From: Synergistales bacterium Syner_01
GTDB lineage: Bacteria > Synergistota > Synergistia > Synergistales > Aminobacteriaceae
Assembly: GCA_001604435.1 (NCBI GenBank)
Contig: LVBO01000210.1
Location: 1 to 16,706 of the forward strand
Direction of reading: 5' to 3'
Length of the DNA stretch: 16,706 bases
Below are positions 5,437-12,976 of the stretch, in pieces. The position numbers were made by a program, and so were the translations under genes. How positions within the stretch are numbered: position 1 is the stretch's first letter; the number at the start of each line of letters is the position of its first letter. Under the pieces are notes generated by a model. It was not told the DNA's origin, did no database searches, and was given only the letters and a program-made list of their open reading frames with translations.

Positions 5437-5492
5437 GGCTTGCGCCCAGTTGATTTCAAGTCAACCACCATCGACCGCTCGGACAGCCCTCC
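5407..5492 (-). tRNA. tRNA-Ser(UGA): tRNA-Ser, anticodon UGA
   Basis: The minus strand folds as a class II tRNA of 86 nt. It has an acceptor stem GGAGGGC/GCCCTCC with discriminator G and encoded CCA, an anticodon stem GTTGA/TCAAC with loop CTTGAAA (anticodon TGA), a long variable arm TGGGCGCAAGCCCCA and a T-loop TTCGAAT. It reads UCN serine codons. The adjacent integrase suggests that its 3' end is the attachment site of the island. Confidence 0.97.
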
Positions 5493-5504
5493 GGCATGAA
5501 GAGC

Positions 5505-5533
5505 ATTATACACATCTTTTTCTCTCTTGCCAA
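5505..5533 (-). promoter_or_regulatory. Promoter of tRNA-Ser
   Basis: On the minus strand, TTGGCA (5533-5528) and a consensus TATAAT (5510-5505) have 17-bp spacing and lie 12 bp before the mature tRNA start. Confidence 0.8.
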
Positions 5534-5583
5534 CGTGCGGGAGCAGGAAAGGCGTTGTTTTTTTCTGCGTGTTCCGAGTAAGG

Positions 5584-5589
5584 TATAAT
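5584..5589 (+). promoter_or_regulatory. Probable -10 box for the CoA-binding protein gene
   Basis: A perfect TATAAT lies 57 bp before the GTG start. No good -35 hexamer sits at 16-18 bp; only a T-rich run is present, so promoter strength is uncertain. Confidence 0.5.
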
Positions 5590-5646
5590 GGCATTGTGCT
5601 CAAAGAGAGTGCGTGCGGCAACGATTCTTCGGGAGAGGTGATTCGA

Positions 5647-6063
5647 GTGAATAAAGAAGAAATTTTAAAACGGTACGTCTGCGCACCCTGCAAAGTGGCG
5701 GTCGTCGGGGCGTCTCCGAAGGCCGATCGGCCGGTGTTTCGGGTGATGAACTACCTTTCCGGCGCAGGCTTTACGCTCTTTCCGGTGAATCCCGGGTATG
5801 CGGGCGCCGAGATACTTGGGCTTCCGTGCGTCGCCGCCCTCGCTTCCCTCAAGGAGGGGGTGGATGTCGTCGCGCTCTTTCTCTCCGAGAAGATGCAGGG
5901 TACGATTGCGGACGACCTGAAACAGCTCTCCTACAAACCCGTGGTGTGGTTCCAGCCAGGGGCGCAAAACGAGGCGCTGGCATCGTCGCTCGCCGAGGCG
6001 GGGTATCCTGTGGTGGAAGAAGACTGCCTGATGGCGGCGCATATGAATAAGTGCGGCGTATGA
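5647..6063 (+). CDS. CoA-binding domain protein (YccU-like)
   Basis: A 138-residue single Rossmann-type CoA-binding domain of the YccU class, standalone relatives of the succinyl-CoA synthetase alpha N-terminus. Visible are KVAVVGASPKADRPVFRVMNYL (nucleotide-binding loop), FPVNPGYAGAEILGLPCVAAL, DVVALFLS and the late segment VVWFQPGAQNEAL, ending EDCLMAAHMNKCG. The GTG at 5647 is chosen because GGGAGAGGTG lies about 6 bases upstream and the resulting length fits the family. The frame stays open farther upstream, but that extension runs over the -10 box. The role of these small proteins is unsettled; binding an acyl-CoA or CoA is likely. A promoter before the next gene suggests monocistronic expression. 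Confidence 0.88.
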   Translation: MNKEEILKRYVCAPCKVAVVGASPKADRPVFRVMNYLSGAGFTLFPVNPGYAGAEILGLPCVAALASLKEGVDVVALFLSEKMQGTIADDLKQLSYKPVVWFQPGAQNEALASSLAEAGYPVVEEDCLMAAHMNKCGV

Positions 6064-6071
6064 TTTTTTTG

Positions 6072-6101
6072 TTGCGTAAAAAATAGTATTTGGTATATAA
6101 T
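6072..6101 (+). promoter_or_regulatory. Promoter of the thioesterase-iorAB operon
   Basis: TTGCGT (6072-6077) and TATAAT (6096-6101) are 18 bp apart, in an AT-rich stretch directly after the CoA-binding gene. About 95 bp of leader follow before the thioesterase start. Confidence 0.65.
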
Positions 6102-6195
6102 TCACCACAAGGAGTGGGTTCTTGTTGAAAACGCGCGCATCACATGCGTTTTTCAAGATGTTTCTTTCACTCCACCTTTTCCGGGAGGTGTTCCC

Positions 6196-6621
6196 GTGTC
6201 CTCCGAAATTCCTTTCACACTGCGCGTTCGTTACGGCGATACCGACCAGATGGGCGTCGCGTACTACGCCAACTATCTCTACTGGTTCGAGGTCGGGCGT
6301 ACCGAATTCTGCCGCGCCCTTGGCAAGTCGTACGCCGACTGGGAGGCCGAGGGGGTCTATCTGCCCGTCGTCGAGTCGCACTGCCGGTACAAGCATCCTG
6401 CACGGTACGAGGATGAGATCGTCATATACACGAAAATCGGTGAATTACGAGCGAGCAGCATCGTCTTCGAATGCCGCATCGAAAGGGCGTCCGACGGGAA
6501 ACCTCTTGCCGCCGGGTGGACCCGCCATGCGTTCGTCGACGCGGACGGCAGACTGATACGGGGAGACAACCCCATGCGCCGCTGGATAGAGGCGCTGAGG
6601 GATGATGGAGGTGTCGCGTAG
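6196..6621 (+). CDS. Acyl-CoA thioesterase, 4-hydroxybenzoyl-CoA thioesterase family (YbgC/FadM type)
   Basis: A 141-residue hot-dog fold protein that hydrolyses an acyl-CoA. The hallmark N-terminal motif RYGDTDQMGVAYYANYLYWFEVGRTEF is seen at residues 12-38, with the catalytic aspartate in GDTDQ. The middle strand region (RYKHPARYEDEIVIYTKI) and the C-terminal FVDADGRL strand are typical. The GTG start is supported by GGGAGGTG six bases upstream. Its stop (6619-6621) lies one base before the likely iorA start, so it heads the iorAB transcript. It may act on aryl- or branched-chain acyl-CoA formed from the 2-oxoacid oxidoreductase products. The substrate cannot be read from the sequence. Confidence 0.9.
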   Translation: MSSEIPFTLRVRYGDTDQMGVAYYANYLYWFEVGRTEFCRALGKSYADWEAEGVYLPVVESHCRYKHPARYEDEIVIYTKIGELRASSIVFECRIERASDGKPLAAGWTRHAFVDADGRLIRGDNPMRRWIEALRDDGGVA

Positions 6622-6622
6622 A

Positions 6623-8482
6623 GTGAGCACAAAAGCCATACTGCTTGGAAACGAAGCGATAGCGAGGGGAATTGTGGAGGCCGGATGCCTGGTCGCGTCC
6701 GCCTATCCGGGGACGCCGTCGTCGGAGATTCTGCCGGCGGTGGCGAAGTTCGCCGACGAGATGAAGTCTCCGATGTCGGTGGAGTGGAGCGTCAACGAGA
6801 AGGTGGCGTTCGAGGTGGCTGCTGCGGCTTCGTTTACTGGAGCCAGGGCATGCGCGGTGATGAAGCAGGTCGGGCTCAACGTGGCGGCCGATCCGTTCAT
6901 GAGCGTGGCGCACTTCGACCTGAAGGGCGGTTTCCTGCTGGTCGTCGCGGACGATCCGGGTCCGCACAGCTCGCAGACGGAGCAGGACAGCCGCTACTTC
7001 GCAATGTTCGCCAAGATCCCGTGCTTCGACCCTGCGACCGCCGCCGAGGCCAAGGAGATGGTCTTCGACGCCTTCGACCTCTCGGAGCGCTTCGGCATCG
7101 TCGCGATGCTCCGTCCCGGCGTGCGCGTGGACCACTGCCGTCAGGATATCGAACTTGGAGAGATTCGCCCTGCGACCGGTACGGTAAAGTTCGAGAAAGA
7201 GGGAACCCGCTGGGTCTGTCTTCCCGCGGGAGTGAAGATCAACCATCCGAAGCTCAACCGCAAGGTCGAAGATATCCGGAACGCCTTCGAGACAGAGTTC
7301 TCGAAGTACAATTACGAGGTTCCGGCGAAGAAGAAACCTGTGCTCGGCATCGTGGCTTCCGGCGTCCCGTTCTCCGTTGCGACCGATCTCCTCGGGCAGT
7401 CCGGACGGGAGGACGTCTCGGTGCTGAAAATAGGCACGCCGCACCCGCTGCCGGTGAAGATGGTGCAGGACTTCATCGCCCGTCACGAAAGGGTGCTCTT
7501 CCTTGAAGAGACGTACCCCGTCATGGAGATGCAGCTTCCCGACCGCACTGGCATTCTCGGCCGCTGGAACGGCGTCGTTCCCAGCGCGGGCGAGCTGCTT
7601 CCGGAAGTGATCGCGGACATTCTCGGCCGTCTTCTTCAGGACGATTCCCTTGCGGGAAAGCAGCATCCTCTTCTGAAAGAGGCGACGGAGGATCTGAATA
7701 TCGTGCCGCGCAAGCCGATGCTCTGTCCCGGCTGCCCGCACAGGGCGAGCTTCTTCTCCATCCGCCAGGCGCTTCCGAACGCGATCAACCCTTCGGACAT
7801 CGGCTGCTATACGCTCGGAGTCAACCAGAAAGCGGTGGACGCGGTCGTCGATATGGGCGCTTCCGTCACGATGGCCTCCGGCTTCCACCTTGCCCACAAA
7901 GCCGCCGTAATCGACCGTCCCGTCGTCACCACCATCGGAGACTCCACCTTCTTCCACATGGGACTGCCGGGATTGGCGAGCGCCGTGTACAACCGACACG
8001 CCTTCGTGCTGGCCATCCTTGACAACAGCATTACTGCCATGACGGGAGGACAGGCGAACCCCGCCGTCGGAACGAAGCTCCGAAAGGGCGACGAGGGACG
8101 AAAGGTCGATATCGAGGGCGCCTGCCGAGGCTGCGGCGTCGAGTACGTGAAGACCATCGCCGCGTACGACATAGCGCTTGGCAAGGCCGCGGTTAAAGAG
8201 GCGTGGGAGTACGCGAAATCGAAAGGGGAGCCCGCCGTGCTCATCTTCCGTCACCCGTGCATGCTCCTCCGTCCGGAGCAGCCCTCGATCCCGGTGAAGG
8301 TCGACCAGGAGAAGTGCATCGGCTGCAAGTTCTGCATCAACTTCTTCAACTGCCCGGGGCTTGTCTTCTCCGAGGAGACGGGGAAGGCGTACATCGACGA
8401 GCGGTTCTGCGTGTCGTGCGGCGTCTGCGCGTCGGTCTGTCCGCACGGAGCGATCGTTGCGTCTTCGGAGGAGGCTGAGTAA
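6623..8482 (+). CDS. iorA: Indolepyruvate:ferredoxin oxidoreductase, alpha subunit
   Basis: About 619 residues. With IorB it oxidatively decarboxylates aryl pyruvates (from Trp, Phe and Tyr) to aryl-acetyl-CoA while reducing ferredoxin, in anaerobic amino-acid fermentation. Domain order: N-terminal pyrimidine-binding domain (AYPGTPSSEILPAVA, VEWSVNEKVAFEVA), middle domain to about 350, thiamine-diphosphate domain with MLCPGCPHRASF, GDSTFFHMGLPGL (about 438) and LDNSITAMTGG, then two ferredoxin motifs, CIGCKFC...C (about 565) and CVSCGVC...CP (about 595). All cofactor residues look intact. I take GTG at 6623 as start because GGAGGTG precedes it by 9 bases and it directly follows the thioesterase stop. 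ATG codons at 6602/6605 would overlap that gene and lack good spacing. Confidence 0.96.
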   Translation: MSTKAILLGNEAIARGIVEAGCLVASAYPGTPSSEILPAVAKFADEMKSPMSVEWSVNEKVAFEVAAAASFTGARACAVMKQVGLNVAADPFMSVAHFDLKGGFLLVVADDPGPHSSQTEQDSRYFAMFAKIPCFDPATAAEAKEMVFDAFDLSERFGIVAMLRPGVRVDHCRQDIELGEIRPATGTVKFEKEGTRWVCLPAGVKINHPKLNRKVEDIRNAFETEFSKYNYEVPAKKKPVLGIVASGVPFSVATDLLGQSGREDVSVLKIGTPHPLPVKMVQDFIARHERVLFLEETYPVMEMQLPDRTGILGRWNGVVPSAGELLPEVIADILGRLLQDDSLAGKQHPLLKEATEDLNIVPRKPMLCPGCPHRASFFSIRQALPNAINPSDIGCYTLGVNQKAVDAVVDMGASVTMASGFHLAHKAAVIDRPVVTTIGDSTFFHMGLPGLASAVYNRHAFVLAILDNSITAMTGGQANPAVGTKLRKGDEGRKVDIEGACRGCGVEYVKTIAAYDIALGKAAVKEAWEYAKSKGEPAVLIFRHPCMLLRPEQPSIPVKVDQEKCIGCKFCINFFNCPGLVFSEETGKAYIDERFCVSCGVCASVCPHGAIVASSEEAE

Positions 8483-8483
8483 G

Positions 8484-9044
8484 ATGCAGTACGTCATAGT
8501 CGGTATCGGCGGTCAAGGAATTCTTTTCGCCAGCAAGGTGCTGGGCGCCGTCGCCCTGAACAACGGGCAGCACGTCATGGGGAGCGAAGTGCACGGCATG
8601 GCCCAGAGAGGCGGATCGGTGGTCAGCCACTTCAAGACCGGCGAATATGTCAGTCCGCTGGTCAGAGCGGGGGAGGCGGATCTGCTCCTCGCGTTCGACC
8701 AGAACGAGGGCGTGCGCAACCTGCATTTTCTCCGCGAAGGGGGCGCTTTCGTGGTGAACGTCCACGACGCGTCGGCTTTCGCAAATCCGAAACTCGACGC
8801 ATTTCTGAAAGAGCGCCATGTTTCCGTATTTGCTCTCGAAGGCTATCGGCTTTTGAAAGAGCACATGGGCGGGAATTTTCTCTTCCTGAACGTCCTCCTC
8901 ATGGGCGGAATGTGCGGAGCCGGCGTCGGGGCGCCTTCTTTCGAGGAAACGTCGGAAGCGGTGAAGCGGCTTTCGCCGGCCAAGTTCGAGGACGCCAATA
9001 TGAAAGTCCTCAAGTTGGGGTATGAGGCGATCGTCGGCTCCTGA
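8484..9044 (+). CDS. iorB: Indolepyruvate:ferredoxin oxidoreductase, beta subunit
   Basis: A 186-residue gamma-type subunit of the 2-oxoacid:ferredoxin oxidoreductase superfamily and partner of IorA. Visible motifs are VIVGIGGQGILFASKVLG at the N-terminus, then GSEVHGMAQRGGSVVSHF, both typical of the family, followed by LLAFDQNEGVRNL. The ATG at 8484 lies one base after the iorA stop and is preceded by GGAGG within the iorA end, so translation is probably coupled. The length matches stand-alone IorB. A strong hairpin 12 bp past the stop likely ends the transcript. Confidence 0.95.
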   Translation: MQYVIVGIGGQGILFASKVLGAVALNNGQHVMGSEVHGMAQRGGSVVSHFKTGEYVSPLVRAGEADLLLAFDQNEGVRNLHFLREGGAFVVNVHDASAFANPKLDAFLKERHVSVFALEGYRLLKEHMGGNFLFLNVLLMGGMCGAGVGAPSFEETSEAVKRLSPAKFEDANMKVLKLGYEAIVGS

Positions 9045-9564
9045 ACCTGTTCTCCGCGCCGCGAGGGGGACTCTTTCCCGGAGTTCCCCTCGCGGCGCGT
9101 TTTCCCTTGCCGAACTGATCGTCGTTCTTCTCGTGCTGACGATCCTCTCGGCCTGCATTGCGCCTGCGCTCACATCCTCGTTTATCGACGCCTCCTCGCC
9201 GGAACGAGTTCGGAGAGAGGGCGAACGGGCGGCGTCATGGCTGCAGCGGGTCTTTTACAAGGCACTGCTGACGGGAAGAGCTTTCACGCTCTCCCCGTCT
9301 TCGTTGCGCTCGCAGAGGAATATCGTCGTCCAGTGGACCGCTCCCGTCGAAGACGAGGTCTTCCGCGGAGACGGAAGCGCCTTTTTCATCAACAATGCGG
9401 TTGAGTCGCCCCGCAGCTTCTACGTGCCGAAGTGGAACATCCTGACGCCGGCTCTCACGATACGGGTGTCCGCTTCCGAAGGGCCGCGTAAAACGGCGAA
9501 AGCGCTGTGGTATATCGTCGTCTCTCCGTACGGACGTGTTTCGTTGCGGGATACGCCGCCGTGA
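9022..9564 (+). CDS. Type II/IV pseudopilin-like protein with prepilin leader
   Basis: A 180-residue protein with a class III (prepilin) signal: a basic leader of about 27 residues ending RGA, then FSLAELIVVLLVLTILSACIAPAL, the hydrophobic helix with glutamate at +5. The residue before the cleavage point is alanine rather than the usual glycine (G-A-F instead of G-F), tolerated in some pilins. The rest resembles GspH/FimT-like minor pseudopilins: a helix, then beta-rich sequence ending YIVVSPYGRVSLR. It would be inserted in the inner membrane and processed by a prepilin peptidase. The start overlaps iorB by 23 bp, and a strong terminator-like hairpin lies within the leader codons, so expression may depend on read-through. 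No other pilus gene is nearby. Confidence 0.75.
   Translation: MRRSSAPEPVLRAARGTLSRSSPRGAFSLAELIVVLLVLTILSACIAPALTSSFIDASSPERVRREGERAASWLQRVFYKALLTGRAFTLSPSSLRSQRNIVVQWTAPVEDEVFRGDGSAFFINNAVESPRSFYVPKWNILTPALTIRVSASEGPRKTAKALWYIVVSPYGRVSLRDTPP
9056..9098 (+). terminator. Terminator-like hairpin after iorB, inside the pseudopilin leader
   Basis: GCGCCGCGAGGGG (9056-9068) is the exact reverse complement of 9086-9098. Three further inner pairs, one of them G-T, leave an 11-base loop. A short GTTTT follows. Such a stem after iorAB would act as an intrinsic terminator, though the T-tract is weak. It encodes leader residues of the next protein. Confidence 0.65.
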
Positions 9565-9605
9565 TGCGGAAAGCGCCGTTTTTGCGTGAAAATGTTACTG
9601 CGGGA

Positions 9606-9634
9606 TTGAAACTCTTGCTTTTTCGGGGTATAAA
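9606..9634 (+). promoter_or_regulatory. Promoter of the lepB-rbgA-...-topA cluster
   Basis: TTGAAA (9606-9611) and TATAAA (9629-9634) have 17-bp spacing, about 70 bp before lepB. It is the only clear promoter I see ahead of the long run of overlapping genes. Confidence 0.7.
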
Positions 9635-9703
9635 AGAGGCCGATACTGGAAACAGGAACCCTTTTTCCCCATCGGTTCTTCACTTTGAAACGGAGGTTAT
9701 TGT

Positions 9704-10243
9704 ATGGCAGCGGCGAAACCCTGGTGGCGCGAGACCATCGAAACAATTCTCTGGGCTCTTGTTCTGGCCCTCATTCTCCGGACGTTCGTTGTGCAGGCGT
9801 TCTGGATTCCAAGCGGTTCCATGATTCCCACTCTCGAGGTCGGAGACAGGGTGCTGGTGGCCAAGTTCTGGTATCACTTCCAGGAGCCGAAGAGAGGGCA
9901 GCTCTTCGTCTTCAAATACCCGGTGGACCCCAAGAGGGATTTCGTCAAACGAATCGTCGGTCTCCCGGGCGACGTTCTCGAGGTTCGCAACGGTGTCGTT
10001 CTCATCAACGGACAGCCTCTTCAGGAAGAGTACGTAAAAAATCACGACAGCTTCTCGCTCACCGCGGGGCCGGTCTTTCCGGAGGTCCCGGTGAAGATTC
10101 CGGCGAATTCCTACTTCGCAATGGGCGACAACAGGCCGAACTCGCAGGACAGCCGTTTCTGGGGGTTCGTCCCGAAGCAGAACATCCGCGGCCCGGTCTT
10201 TTTCCGCTACTGGCCTCTGAACAGGATCGGGATGGTGGACTAG
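9704..10243 (+). CDS. lepB: Signal peptidase I
   Basis: A 179-residue membrane serine protease that removes signal peptides on the outer face of the cytoplasmic membrane. One N-terminal membrane helix (about residues 12-32) is followed by box B PSGSMIPTL with nucleophile S39, then VGDRVLVAKF (box C), KRDFVKRIVGLPGD (box D, general-base lysine K82) and GDNRPNSQDSRFWGFVP (box E). It has the short Gram-positive-like layout with one membrane span. The ATG is preceded by GGAGG at 7 bases. The stop codon is immediately followed by the ATG of rbgA. Confidence 0.96.
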   Translation: MAAAKPWWRETIETILWALVLALILRTFVVQAFWIPSGSMIPTLEVGDRVLVAKFWYHFQEPKRGQLFVFKYPVDPKRDFVKRIVGLPGDVLEVRNGVVLINGQPLQEEYVKNHDSFSLTAGPVFPEVPVKIPANSYFAMGDNRPNSQDSRFWGFVPKQNIRGPVFFRYWPLNRIGMVD

Positions 10244-11065
10244 ATGGGGCGTACCGTCTGGTATCCCGGCCATATGGCCAAGGGAAAGCGAAAGCTTTCC
10301 GAACTCGCCGGGAAACTGGACATCATCATCGAGGTGCGCGACGCGCGGGCTCCGGCGCAGACATCCTCTCCGCTCGTCGGGGAGCTTTCCTCCGTGTGTC
10401 CCGTAGCCGTCGCCCTCTCGAAGCGCGACCTTGCGGACGAGAAGGCCACCGCGAAGTGGCTCGCTCACTTCGCCGCGTCGGGTGTGAAGGCATGGGCGCT
10501 CGACCTGCTCAAGCCGAGAATGGATCAAGTCAGGCGCGATCTTGCCGTCTTCGGACCGGCGCACCGCGAGGTGCGGCTGGCTGTCGTGGGCATTCCGAAC
10601 GTCGGCAAATCGATGTTTCTGAACGCGCTTGTAGGCAAATCGTCCGCGCAGGTGGGGGGCATTCCCGGTATTACGCGGGGGGTTTCATGGTACAGAGGAA
10701 AAGGAATCTTGGCGGTGGATTCGCCCGGAATCCTCGACCCGAAGGCGGACGACGCCGTGCAGCGCTGCCTTGCATGGCTCGGAAGCAGCAAGGCCGAGGT
10801 TATCGGAGGGTATGAGAACGTCGCTCTCGACCTTATCGCCGTCCTTCGTCGAAAGAGTCTGTGGGGGATGGTCGAGGCGAAATGGAGCGTCGGCGCTCCT
10901 GCTGAAACGTCCGACGAAGATGTCCTGGAGGCGCTCGGGAGGCGTCTTGGCTGTCTTGTTTCCGGCGGAGCGGTGGATCTTTCGAACGCCGCACGGCGGT
11001 TTGTCGAGGCCTTCTCGACGGGGCGTCTCGGCCGCGTGACGCTGGAGTTTCCGGGGGAGATCTGA
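10244..11065 (+). CDS. rbgA: Ribosome biogenesis GTPase RbgA (YlqF)
   Basis: A 273-residue circularly permuted GTPase needed for late 50S subunit assembly in Bacillus. The order of GTPase motifs is permuted, as expected: G4 SKRD (about 59), then the P-loop GIPNVGKS (about 115), G2 GITRG and G3 DSPGIL. The N-terminus WYPGHMAKGKRKL is a family signature. The C-terminal helical domain (about 180-273) would bind rRNA. G4 reads SKRD instead of the usual NKxD, a possible change in guanine recognition. The gene begins directly at the lepB stop and overlaps rnhB by one base (TGATG). Confidence 0.95.
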   Translation: MGRTVWYPGHMAKGKRKLSELAGKLDIIIEVRDARAPAQTSSPLVGELSSVCPVAVALSKRDLADEKATAKWLAHFAASGVKAWALDLLKPRMDQVRRDLAVFGPAHREVRLAVVGIPNVGKSMFLNALVGKSSAQVGGIPGITRGVSWYRGKGILAVDSPGILDPKADDAVQRCLAWLGSSKAEVIGGYENVALDLIAVLRRKSLWGMVEAKWSVGAPAETSDEDVLEALGRRLGCLVSGGAVDLSNAARRFVEAFSTGRLGRVTLEFPGEI

Positions 11066-11652
11066 TGGAGCTGAAGGAGTTCGGACGTATCGCCGGAACC
11101 GACGAAGCGGGGAGAGGCCCTCTCTGCGGACCGGTCGTCGCCGCCGCGGTCATCCTGACGGAATCGCAGTGCGACGAACTGCTCGCGCTCGGCCTCGCCG
11201 ACTCGAAAAAACTGACGTCCCGGAAACGGGAGGCGCTCTTCGACAAGATGCGCGTTCTCGGTGTCCTCTGGCGCGCGCAGGCCGCCTCCCATGAACGGAT
11301 CGATCGCATGAACATCCTGCGCGCCTCTTTGTGGGCGATGCGGCGGAGCCTGTTGAAACTTCCCCCTCTCTTCGATACTGTCTTCGTCGACGGCACGTTC
11401 ACCGTGCCCGATCTTCCGTTCCGCCAGCTGGCGCTTCCGAAGGCCGATTCGCTCGTTCCGGCCGTCGCCGCGGCGTCCGTCGTGGCCAAGGTGCTTCGAG
11501 ACCGCGTGATGGATGCTCTCGACGCGCTCTACCCCGGATACGGTTTGAAAAAACACAAGGGGTACCCTACGGCGGCGCACAGAACCGCGTTGCTCTCCTT
11601 GGGGCCCTCTCCCGTGCATAGAAAAAGCTTTTCTTGGAGGACTCCCTCATGA
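11065..11652 (+). CDS. rnhB: Ribonuclease HII
   Basis: A 195-residue type 2 RNase H that nicks at ribonucleotides in DNA and degrades RNA-DNA hybrids. Active-site acidic residues are visible: D13-E14 in GTDEAGRGPLCGPVVAAAV, the aspartate in VFVDGTF (about 109) and the aspartate of KVLRDRVM (about 145). The C-terminal GYPTAAHRTALLSLGPSPVHRKSF is the usual family ending. rbgA-rnhB linkage is known in Firmicutes. The stop overlaps the next start as ATGA. Confidence 0.96.
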   Translation: MELKEFGRIAGTDEAGRGPLCGPVVAAAVILTESQCDELLALGLADSKKLTSRKREALFDKMRVLGVLWRAQAASHERIDRMNILRASLWAMRRSLLKLPPLFDTVFVDGTFTVPDLPFRQLALPKADSLVPAVAAASVVAKVLRDRVMDALDALYPGYGLKKHKGYPTAAHRTALLSLGPSPVHRKSFSWRTPS

Positions 11653-12701
11653 CCCCCCCGAACATCGGCGGCATCACCGGCCCGCAAATACGCCCCGGAC
11701 TCCCCGACGCTCAACAGCCGCGGGTCGACGGCGCTCCGCAACAGCAGGGCAAGCCCCTCTCCACGATCCCGAACGGAACGGTGGTGAACGGAACCGTCCT
11801 CGAAGCGCGCGAAGCGGGCGCTTACCTCGTTCGGGTGGCGGGGCAGACGCTTACGGCGCAAGCCAACCTGCCGCTTCTGGTCGGGCAGCACTTCCGGGCC
11901 GTCTGGGACTCCTCCGGCGACATACCGGTGCTCCGCCTCTCCGACGCGGAGCAAGCGCTCCTCGGCAAGCTCTCCTCGGGAGACAAGGAAGTCGCCTCGG
12001 CCCTCATCGCCCGGGGGCTTTCGCTGGACCCCAAGGCGCTCGCTTCCATCCGCACGGCGTGGAACGGCATGGGACAGCAGCCGGGCCAGCTCGCTCCTCT
12101 GGCGGAGCTGTGGGCCCGCGGCCTTCCGATGACCAGCGCCAACGTCCAGGTGCTTTCATGGTATCTCTCTCTCGATGAACAAAAAACCTCCTCCCTCTGG
12201 AAGAGGACGCGGGACGAACTTCGCGAACGCCTCGCGCGCGGCGACGATCCGCGGAAAGTCCTGCGATCGCTGCTCGGCGGGGACGACGATATCGCCGTCT
12301 TTCTGCGCGGGCACGGTCTTCTTTCCAGCCCGTCGCGCGAAGGAGTCGATCCCTCGCTGCTCGCGGGGGCGTTTCTCCCCGCCGGAGACGATGCGCAGCC
12401 CCTGAACGCCCGAATCGCCACAAGCGCCTTTAAAAGAGGAGACAAATCGTTCTGGTCCGTCTCTTTTGAAATGGAGGGAGATCGGCTCGGTCTTGTGGCG
12501 GGAGACGCGGAGACGGACGGTCGGTCCCTGAGCGTGGTGCTGAAGGCGGAAGAAGAAACGAGCTTCGAGGAGCTCCGCCGCCGCCGCCATATTCTTCGCC
12601 ATGAACTCGAAGAGATTCCGCTTTCTCTGCAGAACGTCGCCGTGACCCACGGAAGGCGAATGCCGCGCGTGCCGGGGCGCGGACTGGACATCACGGTATG
12701 A
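11649..12701 (+). CDS. FliK-like (YlqG-position) hook-length-control-type protein
   Basis: About 350 residues. The N-terminal 40 residues are rich in proline and glutamine and probably unstructured. Residues about 260-345 (FWSVSFEMEGDRLGLVAGD ... LSVVLKAEEETSFEELRRRRHILRHELEEI) resemble the C-terminal domain of FliK, which contacts FlhB to switch export specificity. The ATG at 11649 is chosen for its ATGA overlap with rnhB and a GGAGGA site 8 bases upstream. The next gene encodes a FlhB C-terminal-like protein, so the two may interact as FliK and FlhB do. In Bacillus, ylqG holds this position between rnhB and the FlhB-like ylqH. No other flagellar gene is in the window; the function is unknown. 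Confidence 0.65.
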   Translation: MTPPNIGGITGPQIRPGLPDAQQPRVDGAPQQQGKPLSTIPNGTVVNGTVLEAREAGAYLVRVAGQTLTAQANLPLLVGQHFRAVWDSSGDIPVLRLSDAEQALLGKLSSGDKEVASALIARGLSLDPKALASIRTAWNGMGQQPGQLAPLAELWARGLPMTSANVQVLSWYLSLDEQKTSSLWKRTRDELRERLARGDDPRKVLRSLLGGDDDIAVFLRGHGLLSSPSREGVDPSLLAGAFLPAGDDAQPLNARIATSAFKRGDKSFWSVSFEMEGDRLGLVAGDAETDGRSLSVVLKAEEETSFEELRRRRHILRHELEEIPLSLQNVAVTHGRRMPRVPGRGLDITV

Positions 12702-12976
12702 GCCCCCCGAAAAAAAAGCGCGCCCAAGCGGCCGCGGTGCAGTACGATCAGAAGCACGACGATGCGCCGCGAGTCGTCGCCTCCGGGAAGGGCTATGTCG
12801 CGGAGAAAATCGTGGAGCTTGCGCGCCAGGCCGACGTTCCGGTCGTCGAAGACGCCGCCCTTGTGAGCGCGCTGCTCGTCCTCGAACTGGGCGAGGAAAT
12901 CCCGGGAGAGCTGTACGAGGCCGTCGCCAGGATACTCACCTTCGTCTACAGACTCGACAAGGGAGAAAAGCTATGA
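12698..12976 (+). CDS. ylqH: FlhB C-terminal-domain-like protein (YlqH family)
   Basis: A 92-residue protein matching only the cytoplasmic C-terminal part of FlhB/EscU export-switch proteins: PRVVASGKGYVAEKIVELARQADVPVVEDAALVSALLVLELGEEIPGELYEAVARILTFVYRL. The membrane part of FlhB is absent. The NPTH autocleavage motif is missing; the segment begins just after the point where cleavage would occur. The N-terminus is lysine-rich (PPKKKRAQ). It overlaps both neighbours by ATGA. Stand-alone versions occur in many bacteria next to rnhB; their role is not established. Confidence 0.85.
   Translation: MSPPKKKRAQAAAVQYDQKHDDAPRVVASGKGYVAEKIVELARQADVPVVEDAALVSALLVLELGEEIPGELYEAVARILTFVYRLDKGEKL

Noticed and set aside
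6422..8497. 691-codon open frame on the minus strand
   Set aside because: It is antisense to iorA, which has full-length family motifs. Long antisense frames are expected in GC-rich genes, and the translation is rich in Arg/His with no domain.
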